Assembly: GCA_016703325.1 (NCBI GenBank)
Contig: JADJCH010000059.1
Coordinates: forward strand, 1 to 41,097
Length of the DNA: 41,097 bases
Source: Burkholderiales bacterium
GTDB lineage: Bacteria; Pseudomonadota; Gammaproteobacteria; Burkholderiales; Burkholderiaceae_C
Direction: 5' to 3'
The translations under genes were made by a program, and so were the position numbers. Below are positions 7,092-14,525 of the stretch, in pieces. The notes under the pieces are model-generated. The model worked only from the letters and a program-made list of their open reading frames with translations, did not search any database and was not told the DNA's origin. Each line of letters opens with the position of its first letter. Positions within the stretch are counted from its first letter, which is position 1.

Positions 7092-8000
7092 TCAGCCTTC
7101 CGAAACAGGGTGGTTCGCCATCAGCTCCAGCGCCTTGACCAGCGCGGAGTGGTCCAGCTGGTCCCAGCCCTGGGCGGCGCAGGCGTTCATCAGCTGCGCC
7201 GCGCCCGAAGTCTGCGGCAGCGCCACGCCCATGGCCTTGGCACCCTGCAGCGCCAGGTTCAGGTCCTTCTGGTGCAGGGCGATGCGGAAGCCTGGGTTGA
7301 AGGTGCGCTTGATCATGCGCTCGCCGTGCACCTCCAGGATGCGGCTGGAGGCGAAGCCGCCCATCAGCGCCTGGCGCACCTTGGCCGGGTCCGCGCCGGC
7401 CTTGCTGGCGAAGACCAGCGCCTCGCCCACCGCGGCGATGTTCAGCGCCACGATGATCTGGTTGGCCACCTTGGTGGTCTGGCCGGCGCCCACCGGGCCG
7501 ACGTGGGTGATGTTCTTGCCCATCAGCGCGAACAGCGGCTGAACGCGGGCGAAGGCCGCCTCGCTGCCGCCGACCATGATGGTCAGGCTGGCGGCCTTGG
7601 CGCCCACCTCGCCGCCGGACACCGGAGCGTCCAGGTAGTCGGCCCCCAGCGCGGCGATGCGCTCGGCGAACTGCTTGGTCTCGATCGGCGAGATGCTGCT
7701 CATGTCCACGACCAGCTTGCCGGCGCTCAGGCCGGCAGCGACGCCGTTCTCACCGAACAGCACCTTCTCGACGTCCGGCGTGTCCGGCACCATCGTGAAG
7801 ACGATGTTGGCGCGTTCGGCCACTTCCCGGCCGCTGGCGCAGGCAACGGCGCCCGCGTCGGTCAACGCGGCCGGTGCCGCACCGCGGGTGTGGACGAACA
7901 GCCGATGCCCGGCGGCCAGCAGGTGGGCCGCCATCGGCGCACCCATGATGCCCAGGCCGATGAAGCCGAGGTTGAGGGAGGAGGTCGTGGGGGTGGTCAT
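7092..8000 (-). CDS. garR: 2-hydroxy-3-oxopropionate (tartronate semialdehyde) reductase
   Basis: A 302-residue beta-hydroxyacid dehydrogenase that reduces tartronate semialdehyde to D-glycerate with NAD(P)H. The N-terminal Rossmann motif is LGFIGLGIMGAPMAAHLL. DAPVSGGEVGAKAASLTIMVGG is the substrate-binding signature, and VGAGQTTKVANQIIVALNI contains the conserved catalytic Lys (TKVANQ). The C-terminal all-alpha domain shows KDLNLALQGAKAMGVALP. Size agrees with E. coli GarR/GlxR (about 295). It lies between garL and the glycerate kinase, matching reaction order. Start ATG at 8000 with AGGA upstream. The 116 nt separating it from garL contain a strong hairpin (8056-8080). Confidence 0.9.
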   Translation of the reverse strand: MTTPTTSSLNLGFIGLGIMGAPMAAHLLAAGHRLFVHTRGAAPAALTDAGAVACASGREVAERANIVFTMVPDTPDVEKVLFGENGVAAGLSAGKLVVDMSSISPIETKQFAERIAALGADYLDAPVSGGEVGAKAASLTIMVGGSEAAFARVQPLFALMGKNITHVGPVGAGQTTKVANQIIVALNIAAVGEALVFASKAGADPAKVRQALMGGFASSRILEVHGERMIKRTFNPGFRIALHQKDLNLALQGAKAMGVALPQTSGAAQLMNACAAQGWDQLDHSALVKALELMANHPVSEG

Positions 8001-8055
8001 GGTGGAGTCCTGTCAAGAAGTGAGTCGTTCGATCCCGCCCCGCCCCGCATCGAAG

Positions 8056-8080
8056 CCCCTCCCCCCTCGTGGGGGAGGGG
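8056..8080. repeat. 10-bp GC hairpin between garL and garR
   Basis: CCCCTCCCCC (8056-8065) and GGGGGAGGGG (8071-8080) pair perfectly over 10 bases with loop CTCGT. The downstream TTGGGGTGGGGGC resembles a common dispersed repeat of proteobacteria. It lies inside the gar operon and could stabilise the upstream gudD-garL message or lower garR expression. There is no T-run, so full termination is unlikely. Confidence 0.7.
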
Positions 8081-8116
8081 TTGGGGTGGGGGCTGCGGTT
8101 GGGGAGCCGGACAGGA

Positions 8117-8926
8117 TCAATACTGCGCGGCGAGGGGCCCTGCACCCGGATCGCGGTACTTGTCGGCCAGCGCCTGCGTCTGCATGCGCAGCACGCCCAG
8201 GTCGCTGCCCACGGCGACGAAGGTCATGCCCTGGGCGAGGTAGCGGCGCGCGTCCGCTTCGGCGGGCGAGAGGATGCCGGTGGGCTTGCCGGCGGCGCGG
8301 GCGGCGGCCTGCACCGCGGCGATCGCTGCCTGCACCTCCGGGTGGTTGGGCTGGCCGAGGTGGCCGTAGGCGGCCGCCAGGTCCGAGGGGCCGATGAAGA
8401 GGCAGTCCACCCCGTCCACCGAGGCGATCTCGGCAGCCGCGGCCACCGCGGCGCGGGTCTCGATCTGCACGATCACGCAGATCTCGTCGTTGACGCGCTG
8501 AAAGTAGTCCGGCACCGCGCCGTAGCGGTTGCTGCGCTGCGACACCGACACCCCCCGCACGCCCAGTGGCGGGTAGCGGGTGGCGGCCACCGCGGCGCGG
8601 GCCTGTTCGGCGCTGTCCACCATCGGGATCAGAAAGTTGTGGCAGCCCGCGTCCAGCAGCCGCTTGAGCTGCACCGTGTCGTTCCAGGAGGGGCGCACCA
8701 CCGGCGCACTCGGGCTGTCCTTGAGCGCCATCAGCTGGGGGATCAGCGTCAGCACGTCGTTGGGCGCATGTTCGGCGTCCAGCAGCAGCCAGTCGAAGCC
8801 GGCCACGCCGACCACCTCGGTGGTGATCGGGCTGCCCAGCGACAGCCAGCAGCCGATCTGCGTGCGGCCGGCCCGCAGGGCCTGGCGGAAGGTGTTCGGG
8901 AACGCGGAGTAAGGGGGGCGGCTCAT
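8117..8926 (-). CDS. garL: 2-dehydro-3-deoxyglucarate aldolase (HpcH/HpaI family)
   Basis: A 269-residue class II aldolase of the HpcH/HpaI family. It splits 5-keto-4-deoxy-D-glucarate into pyruvate and tartronate semialdehyde. Visible motifs are IGCWLSLGSPITTEVVGVAGFDWLLLDAEHAPND near the N-terminus (DAEHAPN holds the catalytic His), IPMVDSAEQARAAVAATRYPPLGVRG in the middle, VIVQIETRAAV (metal-binding Glu), and DCLFIGPSDLAAAYG (second metal ligand Asp). E. coli GarL is 256 residues. The ATG at 8926 is chosen because similarity starts there and AGGA precedes it. It follows gudD by 19 nt and its product feeds garR. Confidence 0.88.
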   Translation of the reverse strand: MSRPPYSAFPNTFRQALRAGRTQIGCWLSLGSPITTEVVGVAGFDWLLLDAEHAPNDVLTLIPQLMALKDSPSAPVVRPSWNDTVQLKRLLDAGCHNFLIPMVDSAEQARAAVAATRYPPLGVRGVSVSQRSNRYGAVPDYFQRVNDEICVIVQIETRAAVAAAAEIASVDGVDCLFIGPSDLAAAYGHLGQPNHPEVQAAIAAVQAAARAAGKPTGILSPAEADARRYLAQGMTFVAVGSDLGVLRMQTQALADKYRDPGAGPLAAQY

Positions 8927-8945
8927 CCAGGGTCCTGTTCTGGGA

Positions 8946-10277
8946 TCAGCGCACCAGGCAGGGGCGCTTGGGATCAAACTTCCAGCCGGGGATCAGGCAC
9001 TGCATCGCGATGGCGTCGTCGCGGGCGCCCAGGCCGTGCTGCAGGTAGAGCTGGTGGGCCTTCTCGACCTCCACCATGTCCAGCTCGACACCCAGGCCGG
9101 GCTTCTTCGGCACCGCGACGTGGCCACCGACGATGGGCAGTGGCTCCTTCGTCAGGCGCTGGCCGTCCTGCCAGATCCAGTGGGTGTCGATGGCGGTGAC
9201 CTTGCCCGGCGCGGCGGCGCCCACATGCGTGAACATCGCCAGGCTCACGTCGAAGTGATTGTTGGAGTGCGAGCCCCAGGTCAGGCCCCAGTCGCGGCAG
9301 GTCTGCGCCACGCGCACCGAACCGGCCATGGTCCAGAAGTGCGGGTCGGCCAGCGGGATGTCCACGCTCTGCAGGCTGAGCGCATGCACGAACTGGCGCC
9401 AGTCGGTGGCGACCATGTTGGTGGCCGTGGGCAGGCCGGTGGCGCGGCGGAACTCGGCCATCACCTCGCGGCCGGAGAAGCCGCCCTCGGCGCCGCAGGG
9501 GTCCTCGGCATAAGCGACCACGCCGCGCATGCGCTGGCCCAGGCGGATGGCGTCCTTGAGCAGCCAGCCGCCGTTGGGGTCGAGGGTGACGCGCGCATCC
9601 GGAAAGCGCTCGTGGATCGCGGTGACGGCGTCCACCTCCGCATCGCCGGCCAGCACGCCGCCCTTGAGCTTGAAGTCGTTGAAGCCGTACTTCTCGCGCG
9701 CGGCCTCGGCCAGGCGCACCACCGACTCGGGTGTCATCGCCGTCTCGTGGCGCAGGCGGAACCAGGCGTTGACCGCGTCCGGCTCACTGGCGTAGGGAAG
9801 ATCGGTCTTGCTGCGGTCGCCGACGAAGAAGAGGTAGCCCAGCATCTCCACCGAGTCGCGCTGCCGGCCCTCGCCCAGCAGGTCGCAGACCGGCAGGCCC
9901 AGGTGCTGGCCGAGCAGGTCCAGCATGGCGGACTCGATGGCGGCGAGTGCGTGGATCGTGATGCGCAGGTCGAAGGTCTGCAGGCCGCGCCCGCCGCTGT
10001 CCCGGTCGGCAAAGGCCTTCTGCACCGCCTGCAGCACCGCGAGGTGGTTGCCCACCGGCTGGCCGACGACCAGCGCCGCAGCGTCCTCCAGCGTCTGGCG
10101 GATCTTCTCGCCGCCGGGCACCTCGCCCACGCCGGTGCGGCCGGCCGAATCGGTCAGCACCAGCAGGTTGCGGGTGAAGAAGGGCGCGTGCGCGCCGCTG
10201 AGGTTGAGCAGCATGCCGTCGCGCCCCGCAACGGGGATGGCGCGCAGCGACTGGATGGTGGGAGTGGAAGCAGTCAT
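8946..10277 (-). CDS. gudD: glucarate dehydratase
   Basis: A 443-residue enolase-superfamily enzyme that dehydrates D-glucarate (and L-idarate) to 5-keto-4-deoxyglucarate. Near-invariant blocks are NLSGAHAPFFTRN, the N-terminal capping loop GVGEVPGGEKIRQTLEDA, EMLGYLFFVGDR, the catalytic Lys in GFNDFKLKGGVLAG, the Mg ligands in TLDPNGGWL and AYAEDPCGAEGGFSGREVMAEF, ATNMVATDWRQ, then SHSNNHFDVSLAMFTHV and the catalytic His in AIDTHWIW. Length matches E. coli GudD (446). It lies in the leftward operon between the Bug receptor and garL. With garD on the other arm the locus can handle both glucarate and galactarate. Confidence 0.95.
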   Translation of the reverse strand: MTASTPTIQSLRAIPVAGRDGMLLNLSGAHAPFFTRNLLVLTDSAGRTGVGEVPGGEKIRQTLEDAAALVVGQPVGNHLAVLQAVQKAFADRDSGGRGLQTFDLRITIHALAAIESAMLDLLGQHLGLPVCDLLGEGRQRDSVEMLGYLFFVGDRSKTDLPYASEPDAVNAWFRLRHETAMTPESVVRLAEAAREKYGFNDFKLKGGVLAGDAEVDAVTAIHERFPDARVTLDPNGGWLLKDAIRLGQRMRGVVAYAEDPCGAEGGFSGREVMAEFRRATGLPTATNMVATDWRQFVHALSLQSVDIPLADPHFWTMAGSVRVAQTCRDWGLTWGSHSNNHFDVSLAMFTHVGAAAPGKVTAIDTHWIWQDGQRLTKEPLPIVGGHVAVPKKPGLGVELDMVEVEKAHQLYLQHGLGARDDAIAMQCLIPGWKFDPKRPCLVR

Positions 10278-10300
10278 GGCAGGAAACGGGTGTTCATCAA

Positions 10301-10388
10301 GCGGCCGCCGCGGATCCGGCTTTGCCGGGCCGCCGGGGGCGCCCCCTTGAGGGGGAGCGCCGCAGGCGCTGCGGGGGTGGGCCCATCA
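10301..10388 (-). repeat. dispersed hairpin repeat on the bug stop codon, copy 1
   Basis: Read on the minus strand it begins TGATGGGCCCACCCCCG, where TGA is the stop codon of the Bug gene. It continues with AGCGCCTG, the hairpin CCCCC-TCAA-GGGGG, a CCGGC-AAA-GCCGG hairpin, and ends GATCCGCGGCGGC. The same blocks in the same order occur at 14338-14500, again starting on the stop codon of a transport-receptor gene. It probably forms stem-loops that protect the 3' end of the receptor message. Confidence 0.75.
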
Positions 10389-11351
10389 ATCTGCAGTGAT
10401 CTTGCGGGTCTCGATCAGCTGCTTCCAGCGCGCGTTCTCCCGCGCCTGGTAGGCCACGAACTGCTCGGGCGTGTTGCCCACGATCTCCAGCCCCACCGAA
10501 GTGAACTGCTGCTTGAGCTTGGGGTCGGCCAGTGCGGCCAGCAAACCTTCATGCATCTTGGCGCGGACGTCGGCGGGCAGGCCCTTGGGGCCGACCACGG
10601 CCTGCCAGGACTGCACGTCGGCGCCCTTGATGCCCGACTCGCCCAGCGTGGGCACGTTGGGCAGCAGCGGCGAGCGTTTCTCGCTGGTGATGGCCAGCAC
10701 CTTGAGCTTGCCGGCGTTGATGTGCTGCAGCACCGAGTTGATGTTCATGAAGCCGGCGTCCACCTGGCCGCCCAGCAGGTCGGAGATGGCCGGGCCACCG
10801 CCCTTGTAGGGAATGTGCGCGCCGGAGGTGCCGGTCTGCAGCCAGAACAGCTCGGCCGTCAGGTGGTCGGACGAGCCGTTGCCGGAGGAGGCAAAGCTCA
10901 TCTTGTCCGGGTGGGCCTTGAGGTGGGCCAGCACGTCGGCCACCGACTTGTGCGGCGAGCTGGCCGGCACCACCAGCACATTGGGCGCGGCCACCAGCAC
11001 GGTGAGGTAGTCGAAGTCCTTGCCGGCGTCGTAGGGCACGGACTTGAGCAGGTGGGGCGCAATCACCAGCGGGCCCAGCGAGGTCACCAGGAAGGTGTAG
11101 CCGTCCGGCGCCGCACGCTTGACCTGGGCCGCCCCGATGGTGCCGGTGGCGCCGGCCTTGTTCTCGACCACGAAGGTCTGGCCCAGGCGCTCCTGCAGCC
11201 TCTGGCCGACCGCGCGGGCCACGGTGTCCGAGGCCCCGCCGGGCGGGAAGGGCACCACCAGCGTGACGGGTTTGTCCGGCCAGGCGAAGGCTGGGGCGGT
11301 CAGCGCGGCGCCGAGGGTCAAGGCGGTGGCCAGGGTGAACAACTTCTTCAT
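10386..11351 (-). CDS. Bug-family (TctC-type) periplasmic receptor
   Basis: A 321-residue extracytoplasmic receptor of the Bug/TctC family (PF03401), tripartite tricarboxylate transporter type. Residues 1-23 form a signal peptide (MKKLFTLATALTLG...APAFA) with cleavage before WPDKPV. Family hallmarks follow: ITLVVPFPPGG-type opening (here VTLVVPFPPGGASDTVAR), VVENKAGATGTIG, APDGYTFLV, then HIPYKGGGPAISDLLGGQVDAGF and NVPTLGESG. It is the first gene of the leftward operon with gudD, so an aldarate (glucarate or galactarate) is the likely ligand; that is inferred from context only. No TctA/TctB membrane genes are in the window. A GGAGA box precedes the ATG. Confidence 0.88.
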   Translation of the reverse strand: MKKLFTLATALTLGAALTAPAFAWPDKPVTLVVPFPPGGASDTVARAVGQRLQERLGQTFVVENKAGATGTIGAAQVKRAAPDGYTFLVTSLGPLVIAPHLLKSVPYDAGKDFDYLTVLVAAPNVLVVPASSPHKSVADVLAHLKAHPDKMSFASSGNGSSDHLTAELFWLQTGTSGAHIPYKGGGPAISDLLGGQVDAGFMNINSVLQHINAGKLKVLAITSEKRSPLLPNVPTLGESGIKGADVQSWQAVVGPKGLPADVRAKMHEGLLAALADPKLKQQFTSVGLEIVGNTPEQFVAYQARENARWKQLIETRKITAD

Positions 11352-11388
11352 CGGGTGTCTCCGTGGGATGAGGGCGGATTGTTGTCAG

Positions 11389-11418
11389 TCATCGTACAAC
11401 TGCGAGCGAAATTGTCAA
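11389..11418 (-). promoter_or_regulatory. gar operon promoter with GntR half-operator
   Basis: On the minus strand TTGACA (11418-11413), a 16-base spacer and TACGAT (11396-11391) form a promoter 40 bases upstream of the Bug gene. The -10 box lies inside TCATCGTACAA (11389-11399, plus strand), which fits the FadR-type operator TNGTNNNACNA with one mismatch. It shares the 8-mer TTGTACGA with the perfect operator near the uronate dehydrogenase gene. Repression by the adjacent GntR protein is inferred. Confidence 0.6.
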
Positions 11419-11466
11419 TCCTCGCTGACCCCGCCTCAGCAGGGATCCAATGGGCTTCGATGGGTC

Positions 11467-12288
11467 TCAGTCCGCGGCAGCGAAGGCGCGGCGGCGGCGC
11501 TCGCGGCTGTTGGCCAGGTGGGTGCGCATCGCGGCGCGGGCGGCATCGGCGTCCTGCGCGGCGATGGCGTCGTAGATGCTTTCATGTTCCGCATGCACCC
11601 GGCGCAGGTAGGCCAGGCGGGCCGGATCCAGGGTGGGGGGCGAGGACTCGACGGCGGGCTCGCTGTTGTTCTGGCCTTCCAGCCGGGCCCGCGGGATGAT
11701 CTGCAGGCCCAGGGTGGCCAGCAGTCCGGCAAAGTGTTCGTTCTGCGTGGCGCGGGCGATTTCGCTGTGGAACACGAAGTCCGCGGCCACCGCGTCCCGG
11801 CCGGCCTCGATGGCGGCTGAAAACGAGTGAAGCGCTTCACGCATGGTGCGCAGGTTGTCCGGTTGGCGGCGCTGCGCGGCCAGGCCGGCGGCCTCGGTCT
11901 CGACGCCGATGCGCAGCTCCAGCACCGCCACCACATCGCGCAGGGTGGCGAGCTGCTGCGGGTCGATGCGAAAGGCGGTGGCATCGTCCGCCGGCGTGCT
12001 GGCCACGAAGGTGCCGATGCCGTGGCGCGTCTCCACCAGCCCGGCGGCCTGCAGGCGCGACAGGGCCTCGCGCACGACGGTGCGGCTGACGCCGAACTCG
12101 GTCATGAAGGCCGCCTCGGTGGGCAGCTTGTCGCCCACCGCCAGGCCGCCGCCGCGGATGCGTTCGCGCAGCGCCTCCACAACGTCCTGCGCCAGGCTGC
12201 GCGAGCGCCGGGCGGGTTTGGGTGAGGTGCCGATCGCGCGTGCCGCTGCCCCTTCAGGGAAGGGCGGGGTGAGGGGGGGATGTTCCAT
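11467..12288 (-). CDS. FadR-subfamily GntR transcriptional regulator of the uronate/aldarate locus
   Basis: A 273-residue regulator with an N-terminal winged helix (residues ~30-100: RSLAQDVVEALRERIRGGGLAVGDKLPTEAAF, FGVSRTVVREALSRLQAAGLVE, and the wing RHGIGTFVA) and a C-terminal FCD ligand domain (~115-265). FCD marks include REALHSFSAAIEAGR, DFVFHSEIARATQNEHFA (with a metal-binding His) and RVHAEHESIYDAIAAQDADAARAAMRTHL (His ligands). It probably senses a uronate or aldarate and represses both arms. It lies between the leftward bug-gudD-garL-garR-ttuD set and the rightward udh arm. Its first ~14 residues (MEHPPLTPPFPEG) are encoded by GC-rich repeat-like DNA, so the true start may be further in. 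Confidence 0.85.
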   Translation of the reverse strand: MEHPPLTPPFPEGAAARAIGTSPKPARRSRSLAQDVVEALRERIRGGGLAVGDKLPTEAAFMTEFGVSRTVVREALSRLQAAGLVETRHGIGTFVASTPADDATAFRIDPQQLATLRDVVAVLELRIGVETEAAGLAAQRRQPDNLRTMREALHSFSAAIEAGRDAVAADFVFHSEIARATQNEHFAGLLATLGLQIIPRARLEGQNNSEPAVESSPPTLDPARLAYLRRVHAEHESIYDAIAAQDADAARAAMRTHLANSRERRRRAFAAAD

Positions 12289-12319
12289 GATTAAAGGGTA
12301 AACCCCTGTGTGGGTTGTC

Positions 12320-12367
12320 TTGACGTTCGGCCGGGGTCCGAAAACAATGACTCACGTTGTACGACAA
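12320..12367 (+). promoter_or_regulatory. udh promoter with perfect FadR-type operator
   Basis: TTGACG (12320-12325), 17 bases, and AACAAT (12343-12348) form a plausible promoter with a start near 12355. Immediately after it TTGTACGACAA (12357-12367) matches the FadR/GntR operator consensus TNGTNNNACNA at every fixed position, extended to GTTGT-ACG-ACAAC. It is placed to block initiation of udh and, on the other strand, lies 69 bases upstream of the gntR start. This suggests control of udh and autoregulation. Confidence 0.7.
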
Positions 12368-12423
12368 CTGACGACATCAGGCAATCGGTTAACACGCAGC
12401 CCCCCAACGCAGCCCCCATCAAC

Positions 12424-13248
12424 ATGGCCCACGAACCCCTCTCCGCCCTGCGATTCTCGCGACTGCTGATCACCGGCGCTGCCGGTGGCCTCGGCCGCGA
12501 ACTGCGCGGCCGCATGAAAGCCTACTGTGACCACCTGCGCCTGAGCGACATCGCCGACCTGGGTGAAGCCGCGCCGGGTGAGGAGCTCTGCCCCGCAGCC
12601 CTGCAGGACCGCGCCGCGGTGCTGCCGCTGCTGGCGGGGGTGGACGCCGTCATCCACCTGGGCGGGTTGTCCACCGAATACGACTTCGACGCCATCCTGC
12701 AGGCCAACATCCTGGGCACCTACAACCTCTACGAGGGCGCGCGCCGCCACGGGGTCAAGCGGGTGGTGTTTGCCAGCTCCAACCACGTGAGCGGTTTTCG
12801 CCGCCAGAACGAGGTGGTCAGCCCGCTGGACCCGATGCGCCCGGACAGCCACTACGGCCTGTCCAAGGCCTTCGGCGAGAACCTGGCGCAGTTCTACTGG
12901 GACCGCTACGGCGTGGAGACGGTGAGCCTGCGCATCGGCTCCTCCTTCCCGGAGCCGAGGGACCGCCGCATGCTGGCCAGCTGGCTGAGCTATGACGACC
13001 TGGAGCGGCTGGTGGTGGCGGCACTCACCGCCCCCATCGTCGGCCACACCGTCGTCTACGGCATGTCGGACAACGCCACCGCCTGGTGGGACAACACCCC
13101 GGCGCGCCACCTCGGCTACCGCCCCCAGGACAGCTCCGAGGACTTCCGCGCTGCGGTGGAAGCCCGCCAGCCGGTGATCGACGGCCGCGATGCAGCCGCC
13201 CTCTATCAAGGCGGCGGCTTCGTCAAGCATGGCCCGTTCGAGGGCTGA
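12424..13248 (+). CDS. udh: uronate dehydrogenase (NAD-dependent)
   Basis: A 274-residue short-chain/epimerase-type dehydrogenase that oxidises D-galacturonate or D-glucuronate at C1 to the aldaro-lactone with NAD+. The Rossmann motif is LLITGAAGGLGRELRGRM. DVIHLGG-type strand (AVIHLGGLSTEYDFDAILQANILGTYNLYE), FASSNHVSGF with the active-site Ser, and YGLSKAFGE with catalytic Tyr and Lys follow. LRIGSSFPEPRDRRMLASWLSYDD and VVYGMSDNATAWWDN are typical of uronate dehydrogenases rather than sugar-nucleotide epimerases. Known Udh proteins are 265-275 residues. The ATG at 12424 is chosen over an upstream GTG at 12310, which would precede the promoter and operator. It opens the rightward arm. Confidence 0.88.
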   Translation: MAHEPLSALRFSRLLITGAAGGLGRELRGRMKAYCDHLRLSDIADLGEAAPGEELCPAALQDRAAVLPLLAGVDAVIHLGGLSTEYDFDAILQANILGTYNLYEGARRHGVKRVVFASSNHVSGFRRQNEVVSPLDPMRPDSHYGLSKAFGENLAQFYWDRYGVETVSLRIGSSFPEPRDRRMLASWLSYDDLERLVVAALTAPIVGHTVVYGMSDNATAWWDNTPARHLGYRPQDSSEDFRAAVEARQPVIDGRDAAALYQGGGFVKHGPFEG

Positions 13249-13358
13249 GAAGCTGTGAACGGAGCCGGTTCATGACCCCAGATTTCCTCGCAGGACGGCC
13301 CGGCCAGAGTGCCTGTACCGCCCGATCTTCCCGTTTCACCCACCCAGGAGACAGACAG

Positions 13359-14339
13359 ATGATGTTCCGCCGCAACCTGATCGCCCGCAGCGCCGCCGTG
13401 GCGCTGGCCGGCCTGCTGGCCCTGCCCGCCATGGCCCAGACCCTGAAGGCCGCCGATGTGCACCCCGCCGGTTACCCCACCGTGGCGGCGGTGGAGAGCA
13501 TGGGCAAGAAGCTGGAGGCCGCCACCCAGGGCCGCATCAAGTTCCAGATGTTCCCCGGCAGCGTGCTGGGTGGCGAGAAGGAGATGATCGAGCAGACCCA
13601 GGTCGGTGCGATTCAGATCCTGCGCACCTCGCTGGGCCCGGTGGGCCCGGTGGTGCCGGAGGTCAACGTCTTCAACATGCCCTTCGTGTTCCGCAACATC
13701 GCCCACATGCGTGCGGTGATCGACGGCCCGATCGGCCAGGATCTGCTGGACAAGATCAGCGCCAGCCCGGCCAAGATGATCGGCCTGGCCTGGATGGACG
13801 GAGGCAGCCGCAGCCTCTACACCAAGAAGCCGGTGCGCAAGCCCGAGGACCTGAAGGGCCAGAAGATCCGCATGATGGGCAACCCGCTGTTCGTGGACAC
13901 CATGAACGCGATGGGCGGCAACGGCATCGCCATGGGGTACGGCGAGGTGTTCACCGCCATCCAGACCGGCGTGATCGACGGCGCCGAGAACAACCCGCCC
14001 AGCCTGTTCACCGCCAACCACTTCAAGGCCGGCGCCAAGTACTACACCCAGACCAACCACCTGATCATCCCGGAGATCCTGGTGATGTCCAAGGTGACCT
14101 GGGACAAGCTCAGCGCGGCCGACCAGGCCCTGGTCAAGAAGACGGCCCGCGAGGCCCAGCTGGAACAGCGCCAGCTCTGGGACAAGGCGGTGGCCGACTA
14201 CACCGCCAAGCTCAAGGCCGAAGGGGTGGAGTTCATCGAGATGGACAACAAGCCCTTCTACGACGCCACCGCACCGGTGCGGGCCAAGTACGGCGCCAAC
14301 TTCGCCGATCTGATGAAGCGCATTTCCGACGTGAAGTGA
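13359..14339 (+). CDS. dctP: TRAP transporter periplasmic receptor (DctP family)
   Basis: A 326-residue solute receptor of the TRAP DctP family. A signal peptide (about residues 1-27, MMFRRNLIARSAAVALAGLLALPAMA-Q) precedes TLKAADVHPAGYPTVAAVESMGKKLE. Family marks are QMFPGSVLGGEKEMIEQTQVGAIQ, the ligand-binding Arg in GQKIRMMGNPLFVDTMNAMGG, GEVFTAIQTGVIDGAENN, and the C-terminal helix region. AGGAGA sits at 13347-13352. It delivers substrate to DctQ/DctM encoded next. Several DctP proteins in loci with udh bind galacturonate or glucuronate, so a uronate is the likely ligand (inference). Its stop codon is the start of the hairpin repeat at 14338. Confidence 0.9.
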   Translation: MMFRRNLIARSAAVALAGLLALPAMAQTLKAADVHPAGYPTVAAVESMGKKLEAATQGRIKFQMFPGSVLGGEKEMIEQTQVGAIQILRTSLGPVGPVVPEVNVFNMPFVFRNIAHMRAVIDGPIGQDLLDKISASPAKMIGLAWMDGGSRSLYTKKPVRKPEDLKGQKIRMMGNPLFVDTMNAMGGNGIAMGYGEVFTAIQTGVIDGAENNPPSLFTANHFKAGAKYYTQTNHLIIPEILVMSKVTWDKLSAADQALVKKTAREAQLEQRQLWDKAVADYTAKLKAEGVEFIEMDNKPFYDATAPVRAKYGANFADLMKRISDVK

Positions 14340-14500
14340 TGGCCCACCCCCGTAGCGCCTGACGGCGGTCCAGCGGTTCGGCCTGCATGCCGAACGGCCT
14401 TCGCTGGCGGGAAACTGTCCTCAGGACTGTTTCCCGTCCCGCTCAGCCCCCTCAAGGGGGCGCCCCCTGCGGACCGGCAGAGCCGGATCCGCGGCGGCTG
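14338..14500 (+). repeat. dispersed hairpin repeat on the dctP stop codon, copy 2
   Basis: It begins TGATGGCCCACCCCCG on the dctP stop codon and ends with CCGGC-AGA-GCCGG and GATCCGCGGCGGC, like copy 1 at 10301-10388. Between the shared ends there is extra DNA with GTTCGGC...GCCGAAC (loop CTGCAT) inside CCAGCG...CGCTGG, and GGGAAAC...GTTTCCC with an inner GTCC-TCA-GGAC stem. It separates dctP from dctQ, a place where stem-loops commonly raise receptor over permease levels. Confidence 0.75.
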
Positions 14501-14525
14501 CTTGCCGCATTCAACGTTGCCTGCC

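Noticed and set aside
9036..11699. 887-codon plus-strand open frame across gudD, the bug gene and the promoter region
   Set aside because: It is antisense to well-supported genes and its His/Gly/Arg-rich product has no recognisable domains.
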